Assembly (NCBI GenBank): GCA_013180625.2
Contig: SNVD02000247.1
Coordinates: forward strand, 62,001 to 126,000
DNA length: 64,000 bases
Direction of reading: 5' to 3'
Origin: Boswellia sacra
Taxonomy: Eukaryota > Streptophyta > Magnoliopsida > Sapindales > Burseraceae
Part shown: positions 36,891 through 47,344 of the stretch, piece after piece
Layout: every line of letters begins with the position of its first letter
How positions within the stretch are numbered: the first letter of the stretch is position 1
The notes under the pieces: generated by a model
Told to the model about the DNA's origin: nothing
The model's input: only the letters and a program-made list of their open reading frames with translations
The model's database searches: none
Position numbers and translations under genes: made by a program

Positions 36891-38639
36891 AATAAATAGA
36901 AAATGCAGGTTGACTTTTTGAAGCTTCATCATATTTGACTCCTTTTAGAAAAACCCTCAAATATATTAAAGCCCATGTGTCAAATATTTTAGAAGTTTCT
37001 TGTAGTGCGAGCCTACTAAAATTGAGAACTTTCTAGTTTTTCATGTGTTTATGTGTAGAATGATACACCTTTCTATATTGTCTAAACTGATAAGAGTATT
37101 TTGGAAAATATTACTCCCAAGGTGCGTCATCTTCAATGGATAGCTAAATCTGAGGTGGAATCCTTGAATTTATTTTAGAGATTCGCCTTTGAAATTCTCA
37201 AAATTCATGAGGATAAGCTTCCCCCTGCTATGCAAGGCTATATGGAGACAAGTTATATTCTTGTACATGAAAAAAGAACTGTAAATTTTTGTTAGTGATA
37301 ACGTTTATTCTTTTAAAATGTAAATCATGTGGTATGATGCTCTTTGATCGAAGATTGAACCTTTTTTATCTATGATGTTCAAACTGATTTTTCCACCATG
37401 AAAGAGGATGAAACCATTCAAAGAGAATTTGAAAACATCCAAAAGAAGTGTTGAGAGTTCTGTGACTATACAAAGAACTTGTATGAGCCATTCTATTGAA
37501 CATGTAGCTGAGATTAAACTCAATTCCAATTGAAAATTGTTGCATGAGATGCCAAAAAAGCCATAAGACTTCTGGATTGAAATCCTGTTCAATACCCCGA
37601 ACTTGATAAATCTTCATGTATGGAAGGTTTGGATGAATTTCAATATTCCCATGAGGGAATGGACCATGTTCAGTGAGCATCTTGGCATGATATTTCATCA
37701 TTTGTTGTTGATGAGACTATTCCAGATGCTAGTTTGCCCATGAAAGCTAGGACTTCTAAAGGAATAAATTCACCTTCATTTGTTGAGGAAGTAAAAAGAT
37801 GCATTATGTGAATTATTGGAATAATCTGAAGAGAGTTGTCTTAATTGATCTTATGCTACTGAGGCCGAGATAAAATATCTACAAAGACATTGTTAGTTTC
37901 TTTGATATGTTTGACATCAAAATTGAACTACACGAACGAGGTTGACCATCTAAGTAACTCAGTGGTAGTTGTCTTTGTTTGAACTACAGCATTCGTGGAA
38001 AAGAACTCATATCCATTTATACAAGAAAATAATGGCCGATGAGATGAAATTGGAATTTTTCAATCCAATTTTTAATTGCAAGATTTTTTTAAATGTGGAG
38101 TGATAATGGATCTCAAAATCAGAGAAAGAACCACTTTCTTATCCACAAACACTTCCTTTTTTCATGCTTTTCTTCAAGAAGTACTGCTACCCAATAGAAA
38201 TCACTAGTATTAGTTTGCAAAATTCTTTTTTCTGTGGAAGGAATTTGCAGGGGTGGAAGATCTTGAGCAATCTTCATAGTTAGGGATATAGCAGTAGTTT
38301 GTTCAAGTCCCCAAGACGGAGCATTCTTTTTAAGCATTAGTTAAAGAGGATGAATAACCATTAAGAGTTTCGGATCAAATCTACCATGACATTTATGATG
38401 GCAAGAACTTGTTGAATCTACTACTTGGAAAGATTTTCATAAGAAAAATCTAATAGTTGTTTTCCAATATGAGGCTGAAGCGGCATTGTCCTTCTTTAAT
38501 TGTGCTTCCAAGGAAATAAACTTCTATTACCAAAAAGACACATTTTTTGGAAGAGATCATGATACCATGTTGAAGAAGAAGAAAATGCATTTGCTATAGT
38601 AGAGTCAAGTACTGTTCTTCTATTGTTGAAAAGTACAGA

Positions 38640-38958
38640 AGAAGATCATCAATGTAGATGAGCATATGGGACATGAGAGCTTGGAAGATTTTGATCATGG
38701 CCCTATCAAAATAGACGGAGTTGTTTTTAACCCAAAAGGCATGATAGTCCACTGAAAATGATGATTTGGGATATAGAATCTCATTTTGAACCTTTTATCT
38801 TTTTGAACATCTAATTGGCAAAATCCTGCTATATGATCTACTTTGGTGAAGACACGAGCTTCAACAAGGTTGGCAAAGAAAGTATGACTATTGGGAAATG
38901 GAAATTTTTTGTTAGCAAGAAACAAATTAAAAGGGCGAAAATCAACCCCTAATATCAA
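38640..38958 (-). pseudogene. Pararetrovirus reverse transcriptase fragment
   Basis: Block order is typical of caulimovirid RT: VDFRPFN, FPFPNSHTFF, FTKVDHIAGFCQLDVQ (the Asp-bearing motif A), the motif-B-like MPFGLKTTPS, then YIDDLLLY (the catalytic YxDD box, 38656-38645). A frameshift near 38700 separates motif B from the YIDD box, so no continuous enzyme is encoded. Confidence 0.85.
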
Positions 38959-39746
38959 TTTTTTTCTAAATTGTTTAGGTCTTTTGCTGACATAGAAAGT
39001 TCACAAGCCTATATAGACTCTGTTGGTTCAATTAAACCTTGAGCTTGTACTTGTTCTAATTCTTGGATAGAAAAAATACAGTGCTCAAGACTCATTCCTT
39101 TATGGCTAGCTTTTTTAGGGCTAACGTCTTCATTTTTCTTAAAAGGAAGAGAAATGAAGAATTCAAAGTTTTTCCAAAGAGAGTTTGAACATTTCATCAA
39201 AAATTTAGAATGATTATTGGCTAGAAAGGTAGATAAGATATGGGCTTTTAGATTTTCTAATGGGTCAAAAGAGTAAGATGAATCTAATTTAACCCATGGA
39301 TGAAAATCATTTCTATATCTAAGTCCAACTGGTTTGATTAGAACTCTTTTTGTAAAAAGCTAGGCTAGTAAATCAAAACCTATAATAAGGTCTTTATCGA
39401 GTAAAGTAGAACCTAGAAATTTATGAACAAAAGATAACCTTAGAAATAATTCAAGGTGTACCTTTTTACTGATGAGTTCTGTAAAGAAAACCTCATTGTT
39501 AGTAGCAAGAAAATATGGTCGATGAGAAAACTAGTATTCTAAAAGAAGGACAGTTGGATTTAGAATTAAAGCTACTGCTTTAGTGTCAATGGCAACAATC
39601 AAGTTAATTGGCTTGGCAAACTTGGATGCTCTTTTTATCACTGGCACAATAGGAACGATGAAGCTTGATATTTCACAAGTCAGCTATATTGAAATTGGTT
39701 GAGCTTCGTAAGACTCATAGAACTCCTCTTCTAGATGATCATCTGG

Positions 39747-40172
39747 CTAACTGATCAGAAAGAAAGCATCTTCATCTTCTACTTCTTGCTCTGAGAAAAT
39801 GGATTCAAGGTCTTCATCTCTATAAGAGATTCTTGTAATTTCAGAAATAGTATGAAAAACCTTGTCTTTCTTTTTCGTCTGATGACATTGTTTTGCATAA
39901 TGTCCTTTTTTATTATAGATGTAACATCTGTTAGACTTCGTTGTTGTTTTCTTTCCACGGAAGAATCTTTTTTGTTTTCTTGGACGAAGAAGAAGATTGT
40001 GTTTTAAATATTCTAAAATGCTTCTTTTTCTTTGTTGGGCAAAGACATGATTTGTCGCTTTTGTATTCATTCTTGAGATCTGATCATTGGTAAACTTTTC
40101 CAAGTTTCTTCTAAACATTGTTATATTCAGTAAGAAATTTGGATCTATTGCAATGCTTTTGTAGTTTTTCAA
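39747..40172 (-). pseudogene. Pararetrovirus capsid C-terminal fragment
   Basis: A 141-codon open stretch. It is Arg/Lys-rich (RPRKQKRFFRGKK) and then has a CCHC-like zinc knuckle, CYIYNKKGHYAKQC, in which the second Cys is Tyr. An acidic tail follows. The basic patch plus knuckle next to an acidic segment is the usual end of caulimovirid coat proteins. Confidence 0.75.
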
Positions 40173-40186
40173 GCACGAATTGAAAC

Positions 40187-40957
40187 AAATTTTCCAAAGA
40201 TACTTGAGAAAGAGTCATACCTTTGGATGCAACAAACCGTAAAGTTTCTGATCCTAGAGGATTTGGAAGTTGATTGAGATAAATCTGCTTGAGATTAGGA
40301 TCATCTAATCCTTCAATGAGTTAAAATCTATCACGAACCTTTTTTGAAATGGTGTTGAATGTGCTTAGGCTTGAAAGAACAACATTTCAACTCAAAAAAT
40401 TCTTCTCTTGCCTTGTCTTCCACATGAGTAGGACTACCTAAAAATTTAAATAGAAATGAAACATGAACTCATTGATATCTGTGCAATCTACGATCTATAT
40501 TTGCAGTAATCTCCATGTTTTAACCACCGTTCTCATAAGGAGCCTGTCACTCTCACCATAAAATCAAGAATAAAACCTCTAACTACAGATCCATGGCGTA
40601 ACATTTTTGTGTTGCACCAAGATGTCATTTCATAGATCATGTTTCTTTGCTCAACAATACTACAATCAGCAAAAGTGAACAAAGGAGTTTTATGACAAAT
40701 AGGTTGATAAGTGTCTTGATTTATGTGAATAGTATCCTTATTGAAGCACACATTGAAACTGATTTCCTAAAGATACTTGAGAAAGAATCATACCTTTGGA
40801 TGCAATAACCCTCAAAGTTTCTGATCCTAGAGGATCTAGAAGTTGATTGAGATAAGCCTACTTGACATTAGAATCATCCAATCTTTCAATAAGATAAAAT
40901 CTCTCATGGATCTTTTTGAGATGGCATTGAATGTGCTTAGGCTTGAAAGAATAGCAT
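40187..40957. repeat. 205-bp direct duplication within the pararetrovirus
   Basis: 40187-40390 and 40746-40957 are diverged copies. Both contain 'agatacttgagaaagartca', 'aaagtttctgatcctagagg' and 'gaatgtgcttaggcttgaaa'. The second copy ends exactly where the L LTR begins. Confidence 0.9.
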
Positions 40958-41226
40958 TGTAGACACTGGAATTTTGAGGCTCGATGATAAAAGGAAGATA
41001 AATGTCGAGCAAAGAAAATGATTGAAATGCCTTTAGAAGCTGAAGAGGAAAGGGGTAAGAAGGAATTGAAGAAAGGTCTTGAAAACTAACACATGACTCG
41101 AAAAATCACAGAAATTAATCCAAAAGAAATCATTTGATGATCATATACTGTTGCGAAGCTGTGGATGTCTAGTTTTTGTATAAATTTATGGAAAAGAAAT
41201 TTTTTCTCTCAATATGTTGCCGGAGT

Positions 41227-41861
41227 TACTGTTCATTCTGGTAGTTTGGCGAGTTAGCCTTTGAGTTTTACGTATGTGATAGATCGAGATACCCTGAATA
41301 ATTTTTCCTTCTTAACCCTCCTCGATTTCCAACCGAAAAGGGCTCAAAAACGCGGAAGACAGTGTTCGGATTTACTGTTCATCCGTGCCGATGAGCACGT
41401 GAATAGTCACAGCTGTCACCGTCGGATTGACTTTGTCTCGAGTTTCATTTTTACCTTCAGCAGTATTACCTGATTCGGCCCATAACCCCTCCGTTCGCAG
41501 CGTCAAAGTTGCAGCATTTCACTATTCACCACCGCGGAGGGGCGAGTGAATATTCATAGCCACTACTGTCCGCTTTGTGTCAGCCGGATCTACAATTTTT
41601 CCTTCAGCACCATCACCAGATTTGACTGTCATCCCCTCCATCCACGGTGTTTCATTTTACTATTCACGATCGCTTTTCCGTCAAAGGGAAAATGAGCTGT
41701 CACCTCTGCCGCTAAGTTGTAGATAAAGGGACGCTGGTCAACTTTCCCTTCTATAGCATCATCAGATTCCTACCAAATTTGTCTGAAATTACGATTCCTT
41801 TTTCGAAGGGTACTATTCACAGAGGCGGTCGTACTGTTCATCCGGCGGTGAGTATTCATAA
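41227..41861 (+). repeat. Repeated 'actrttcay' motifs in LINE 5' UTR
   Basis: Short motifs tactgttcat / actattcac / gtattcat, and inverse gtgaatagt, recur about nine times at uneven spacing (near 41227, 41373, 41399, 41519, 41547, 41659, 41812, 41829, 41852). They may be internal promoter or binding sites. The function is inferred. Confidence 0.6.
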
Positions 41862-42048
41862 AGATTTTCAGATTGCTCTTCGGGTTATTTCACGCAAGTT
41901 TGCTTCTTGGGCTTCCCCCTGATTCCTTGCGGATTGCAATTCATAAAGAGGTGACGACGACTCCAGAAGCCGCGCCGCTTCGGTGCCCGGTTTGCTTTCG
42001 TTTTCCATCTCTTTTTTCTGAGTTTACATTGTATTTGATTTGTGATTA

Positions 42049-43194
42049 ATGGATCCTGCCAAGTCAACTGCTGGCTCTTGGGCTGACAAAATCAAGATCA
42101 CTAAATCAAACACCCGCTGTAAATTGAATCCGATTTCTCCCAAGAAACCGAGTACAATCCTTGAGATCCCAGACGAGATCATCGACGAGAATTTAGCCGA
42201 ATGGCGTAGATATTTTGTTGGCTTCTTTTCGGGATATGTGATGCCCTTCCATGCTGCACGTTCGATGGTGATGCGTGCATGGAAATCTAGTGGTCTTGAG
42301 GACCTTCGATCCGCCGGGGACAGGATTCTCATCTTCTGTTTTCGAATTGAGGATAAAGCTCATAAAATCTTTGCTCGCGGCCCTTGGATGCTTGGAGGTA
42401 AATATATTTACTTACAACCATGGCACCCGCATATTAATTTTAAGGCAACTCATTTGCCGAGAGTCCCAGTCTGGATACGTTTATATGGCCTGCCGTTTCC
42501 TTTATGGACAACCAACGGCCTCAGTATTCTTTCCAGCATGGTTGGGGTGCCTGTCTCTCGTGACAGAACGACCTCTGATCTCTCCAGATTGGAGTATGTG
42601 AGGGTATGTGTTATTATTGATGCAAATAACCCTCCAGTTAAGAACTTCGAGTTCAGATGTAAACTCTCTCCCAAGCCCATCCAAATTAGAGTTGAATATG
42701 AATATATTCCAAAACGTTGTCCCAGATGCTGTATGTTTGGTCACCGTTGTGAACCAGAAGTGTCCTCAGATGAGGATGAGAAAGAGGCAGACCCCACCGA
42801 TACTAACCATTTGAATAAGGGCAAGGAAGTGACTAAGGTCACTGAGAATTTGCAAATTGCAACTACTCCAACAGATTCTGTAGTGCAAGATGTGCCTGTT
42901 AAGGCTCCTCCAGATTTGAGTAAAGAGTCAGTCTCAGACTCTGACTCTTTATCTCCATATGCGACAGATCAGGGTAGACTTTTGGGTTCCACCAAATGTT
43001 CTACCAACAGTGAGGCTTCTAGTTCACAAGGGCGGATAAATATAGGAAAACCTCCTATGTTGTCCCCCTCTCGTTTTGAACCTTTGAATAGGTTAAGTGA
43101 TGAGGATCAATTGGATAGGATTGATCATACTCATTTGGACACCCCGTCTACTCCTGCAAAGAAGGGTAAGAAGAAGAAGAACAAGAAGGGTTAA
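42049..43194 (+). CDS. LINE ORF1 protein (DUF4283-type)
   Basis: 381 codons, intact. L1-type plant ORF1 proteins bind element RNA and escort it into the target-priming complex. Visible: an N-terminal basic region with GSWADKIK; a DUF4283-like core at ~45-190 (FVGFFSGYVMPFHAARSMVM, IFARGPWML, FPLWTTNGLSILSSMVGVPV); then a cut-down zinc knuckle CPRCCMFGHRC. The full family form is C-x2-C-x4-GH-x4-C, so this one is atypical. A Ser/Asp-rich acidic linker follows and the protein ends in a Lys-rich tail (KKGKKKKNKKG). ORF1 has no partner ORF2 in this copy, so any movement would need an enzyme supplied in trans. Confidence 0.85.
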   Translation: MDPAKSTAGSWADKIKITKSNTRCKLNPISPKKPSTILEIPDEIIDENLAEWRRYFVGFFSGYVMPFHAARSMVMRAWKSSGLEDLRSAGDRILIFCFRIEDKAHKIFARGPWMLGGKYIYLQPWHPHINFKATHLPRVPVWIRLYGLPFPLWTTNGLSILSSMVGVPVSRDRTTSDLSRLEYVRVCVIIDANNPPVKNFEFRCKLSPKPIQIRVEYEYIPKRCPRCCMFGHRCEPEVSSDEDEKEADPTDTNHLNKGKEVTKVTENLQIATTPTDSVVQDVPVKAPPDLSKESVSDSDSLSPYATDQGRLLGSTKCSTNSEASSSQGRINIGKPPMLSPSRFEPLNRLSDEDQLDRIDHTHLDTPSTPAKKGKKKKNKKG

Positions 43195-45369
43195 TGCTTT
43201 GCTTTATCGGACTTGTTCTTTTTTCTTTCCTTTATGTTTGTACCATTTGGTCACTTTTGTTTATATTTTCTTGTTAGACCATTTATAGTCTTTGAAAATC
43301 TTACTTATGTTTTTAGGCCGCCTGTGGCCTTTATTTCATGTTGTTAAGGCCTTTTGTGGCACTTTTCTTTGTTCAGGCCGCCTGTGGCCTTTATTTTATG
43401 TTGCTAAGACTCTTCGTGACAATTTGGATTTTTCTTTGTTGGACTATATGTCCTATTTGTAATTCTTGGGGTATGCCCCTCGGATTTTTGTACATTATAA
43501 TTTTTTGGATTAATATTACTAAGTAACTTTTCCAAAAAAAAAAAAGGATCACAAATCGGAGTTGAATTTGAAAATGAGCAATTGAATAGACAAAGGTCGG
43601 AAGGGATTACATTGCAAAATTGTAAAATAGAAAGGGCCAGTAGTCAAACAGTCGATCGGCGGTCAAACAGTCGGTTAGAAGGACTTATAATTGCTTTGAA
43701 GCATGCTAGAAAATATCTAAAGAATTACCATATTACCCATTTGGATGCTTGGATTAGGCTAAAATGGCCTTCTTTAATGTTGATTGATTGATTTAGGCTA
43801 AAAATGTCATGATGTTATGAATTAATATGAATTATGCTAGAATAGCTATAGGCTAGAATGTCGTGATAGAATTATCAATCTAGGCTAGAGTGCCATGATT
43901 CTAGATTATGGCTTTGTACTGAATTTTAATCGATTAATATGAATGAATGTATGAATATACCATGATTAGAAGCATAATTGAATGATTGTATAATGCCATG
44001 AAATAGGCTTGATAAGTATTGAACAAACTCACATGTGATGGTGAGGAATTCACTATTTATCAAGTCTCAAATTGATTGATGGATATGCATGAATATGCTT
44101 TCTACTATCAAATGTTTTAACTGCGTAAATGAATGAATGCTATATTTTAAGTATTAGAGTAGGATTTACTTTACTCTTGAATAACAACTGTTGTAATCCT
44201 CTTTTCCTTCTCCCACGTATGATGAAAATGGAATCTATTCACTACAAGAATTTTTCTTATATTTGACACTCTTGTATTTTTTTATTTGGCTGTTTTCTAA
44301 AAAAAGAGTCGCTTATAACATATAATTGAAAGTCAAACCCATTTTCTTTATGTATTTGACACCATTTGTCTTTACTTTAATTATATATTTGTCATGTTCT
44401 TAAATGATTAACAAATATAAATAAATAAACGCTACCCGATCAATTTTTTCACACTTTCTCCTTTCCACTTATATTTTCTCTTTTATGCAGCCGCGACTTT
44501 CTTTCGCTTTGACTCATTCTCTCATCCAAGCATCAGCAGCTCACCTCACTGTCTCACACTCCTAGTCTCTAGATCTGGTCAGTTTCCTTCCCTTTCTTCT
44601 AATTATTTTCTTTTAAGTTATTTATTTATTTATTTCCTCCAAGTGCATGAAGATTTGGTGCTGTTTATGCTTCACGGAGATAGAGTTCGAAGTTTATCGA
44701 TTGTCTTGGCTCTAAGGGGAATGACAAAGCTAACTCGTTAATCTAGTTTGAGGATGTAATCGGCTTGATGGCTGATTTTGATGATGTGCGACCATGTGAT
44801 AGGAAGGCTTCCAGGTGGGCTTCTTCTTCGTATCATCCTTTATTTCTAGGTTTTTTTTTTTTTTTTGCCTTCCTATAATTCTCTTTCACATTTCAGCCAT
44901 GCCTATGAATCTAATGCCTAACTCTATCTCTTTGATTAATGGTGGAAATGTGAACTCGAAGCCGCTATTTCAGATTATGGATATAACATACAAATAATTA
45001 AATAATCTCAACGAAATAAATAAGGACAAACTAATTTCTAACAAATTTACTTTACTTAAAATATTAAAAAAAAAGTCAGGGGGCGGGGATTATAGGCTCT
45101 AGACAAAATTTCATTTCCCCAAATCAAATTTCATGAGCCCTAAAATCACTTTCTTCTTCTTTTTCTTCCCTTCTCCGTTTCTCTTTCAACGTAAGAGGTG
45201 TGGATGGTACTGGTGACCAGCAACGAAGTTGTGGATCGATGACCTATTCTATTCTGTTTCTCTTATCATTGTCTATTCCGTTTTCATTTCTCTCAAAGCA
45301 CACAAGCCAATGAACATAGAATTTTTCATCATCTAGTTACTTATGCCTCTTCCTTCTCCTCCTCCTCCT

Positions 45370-45660
45370 AAAAGTTTGTGGTTTTACATTTTTATTCCAC
45401 AATTTCTCATTTACATCTTTTTTTTTTTTCAAGCTTGATCGTCATTTGCTGCCACAAGAGGAAGAGAAGGAGAGACAATCCAGTTTCCATATACCTCTGT
45501 CGCCTCCTCCTAATCCTAAAAGTTTGTGTTTTTACATTTTTATTCCATTATTTTTTATTTACATCTTTTTTTTTCAAGCTTGATCTTCATTTGCTGCTGC
45601 AAGAGGAAGAGGAGAGACGATTTGGTTACTATATGCCTATACCGCCTCTTTAGGTCCTAA
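45370..45660. repeat. Tandem duplication, ~150 bp x2
   Basis: Copies at ~45370-45520 and ~45525-45660. They share 'aaaagtttgtg(g/t)ttttacat', 'ttcaagcttgatc' and 'aagaggaagag'. Inside C2. Confidence 0.85.
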
Positions 45661-45945
45661 AGGTACTTTTCCCTTTTTTTAATTTACTTTTTTTTTTCCT
45701 GATATGTTTCAAGTTGCCTCAAGTTCTATTGATTCAAATGAATTTAGATTTTCATTTTAGAGATGTTTTCATGAATGGACTAGTCGTAACCTTTGACTTC
45801 TAATTTTACTTTTCTTAAATTATACTTTATTTTATAGAATTAATGATGGAAGACGTGAAGAGCCTAGGTGAAGACTTTATTTTAGAAATGTTCTCATTAA
45901 TGGACTAGCCACAATCTTTGACTTCTATTTTTACTCTTCTTTAAT

Positions 45946-47272
45946 GGGCTAATCACACATACCCCCCAGGTTTTGGCTTAATTTCATCTAAATTCACTGT
46001 TTACCACTTTTCATCATACGATACCCCTGACTTTTTTGAAATTCATCATGGACACCCCTTCCATCAATTTTACCGTTAAATACTCGTAAATAAATTCAAT
46101 GTGAAGGGTATAACAGTCATTTAATATAATATAAAGTAAACTAATAAAAAATCTGTAAGAGTTAGGATTTGAACTCGGGATCAAAAAACTCTTATATACA
46201 CTCTACCAGCAAGCCAAAGACAATACTTAAGAATAAAGTATATATTTAAACATATTCAAGCTGAGTCTGAAGCTTAACAACTGAGGCACTATACTTTTGT
46301 CCCCCTCTCCTTCTGTTATTGCATTTTGTTTTTTTATTCTATATTTAATTTTGTCTAAAATAATAATGATTTCATTAAAAAAATCAATTTCATTATATTC
46401 CTCCACCACGCCTCCTCCACAATACTTCCCTCTTTCTTCATCAGACCGCTGCCCCACCATTGTCACAACCCCCATAACCATCCCACAACTCCATTAACTT
46501 CCGTCGGCCTAGTTCTCTTAAACCAAACCACCTCTCGTCTTGCTTGGTGGCCCCACTTCCCTCTCTCACCCTCCTGCAACTTTTCAAATGATCAACCTCT
46601 TGCTTGGTGGCCCCACGTCCTTCTCTCACCCTCTTGTAACTTTTCAAAAAATCAAACTCCTCATTTCCATTATATATTCCCCTTCTTTGTGGTCCAATTT
46701 CCTTCTCTCACCCTCCTGCAAACTAATTTAATTTTTATATTCTTGATTTATACTTATTAATATTTAATATATACTAATTATTTTATTAGGACTTTATTTT
46801 CTTGGATTTGGGTTGAATGAGATGATTTATAGGTGGAGGCAGAGGAGGAAAGAGTTTGCTTGAGAGGCAGAATATGGTAGAGAGAGGGACTCTCGTTGGG
46901 TGGAGAAAGGATATGGGTGTTGTTCATTAGATTTTATAAACATGATATTACATATAAATGAAAATGTTTTGTCAATAAAATTTTGAACTTAGTAGTTGGC
47001 ACTGTGGTAACGTAGAAGACAACTTCAATTGCAAGGGTAAGGGTTCGAATCTACTAAAACGTTTTTTCCCCATTATAAACGTAAATTAAAAGTACTTTAG
47101 TATTTACAATGAAATTGGATGGAAAAGTGATGTCACTTAACGGTAAAACTAACGGAAGGGGTGTCCATGATGAATTTCGAAAAAGTCAGGGGTACCGTAT
47201 GATGAAAAGTGGTAAACAGTTAATCTGGATGAAATTAAGTCAAAACCTATGGGAGGCCTATGTGATTAACCC
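45946..47272. mobile_element. MULE-like long-TIR element, nested in C2
   Basis: Terminal inverted repeats of ~140 bp. The left begins GGGCTAATCACACATACCCC and the right is the inverse, ending CCTATGTGATTAACCC. Weaker inverted similarity extends further inward. Flanks repeat tctttaat (45938-45945 and 47275-47282), or nine bases with one mismatch. Long TIRs plus a ~9-bp duplication suggest Mutator-like. An 8-bp TSD would point to hAT. No transposase is visible. Confidence 0.75.
46515..46725. repeat. Tandem repeat 'ggtggccccac', ~3 copies
   Basis: A ~70 bp unit ('cttgcttggtggccccac…' then 'ctctcaccctcctgcaact') at ~46536 and 46600, and a partial copy at ~46690, within the MULE-like element. The small open frames across it are repeat artefacts. 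Confidence 0.75.
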
Positions 47273-47344
47273 TCTCTTTAATTATGCTTTATTTTATAGA
47301 ATTGATGATGGAAGGCGTGAAGACTTTATTTTTACTTTTCTTTA

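Larger units (their letters stand above)
27653..37008. mobile_element. CACTA element C3 (Pack-CACTA, 9.4 kb with insert)
   Basis: The right end TTTCTTGTAGTG is canonical. The left end is degenerate (ATATACAAGAAAAAC for CACTACAAGAAAAAC). Both subterminal regions are packed with 'atatttgac(g/c)gtca' motifs in both orientations (27670-28040 and 36895-36990), like those of C2 at 44.2-51.2 kb, so C2 and C3 belong to one family. No transposase. It carries an importin-4 gene fragment and is itself interrupted by C4. No TSD is recognised. Confidence 0.78.
37012..40957 (-). pseudogene. Endogenous caulimovirid-like pararetrovirus remnant
   Basis: Minus-strand, heavily broken polyprotein of a plant DNA pararetrovirus, integrated in the nuclear genome. 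From the right: capsid-like region ending in a zinc knuckle (~40172-39747), a degenerate aspartic protease site (AIDTKAVAL near 39590; DTG has become DTK), reverse transcriptase (38958-38640, with FGLKTTPS and YIDD), then RNase H-like and tail sequence to ~37300. The style resembles endogenous florendovirus-type sequences. The upstream (movement-protein) part is cut off by gypsy element L at 40958, and the other end by CACTA C3 at 37008. Frameshifts and stops run throughout. It is not functional. Confidence 0.82.
41193..43545 (+). mobile_element. ORF1-only LINE
   Basis: The insertion splits the L LTR after 'tttatgga' and resumes at 'ggatcacaaat'. It ends in an A-tract (43534-43545). Layout: GC-richer 5' UTR (41193-42048), ORF1 (42049-43194) and a ~340 bp 3' UTR. 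No ORF2 (endonuclease/RT) lies between ORF1 and the 3' UTR. The TSD is short or blurred (gga). Confidence 0.87.

Noticed and set aside
42275..42744. Other-frame ORFs over the LINE ORF1
   Set aside because: They are shadows of ORF1 with no family similarity.
46170..46190. tRNA-like 'gatttgaactcgggatc' box
   Set aside because: There is no cloverleaf or box A at proper spacing. It is part of the degenerate inverted flank of the MULE-like element.
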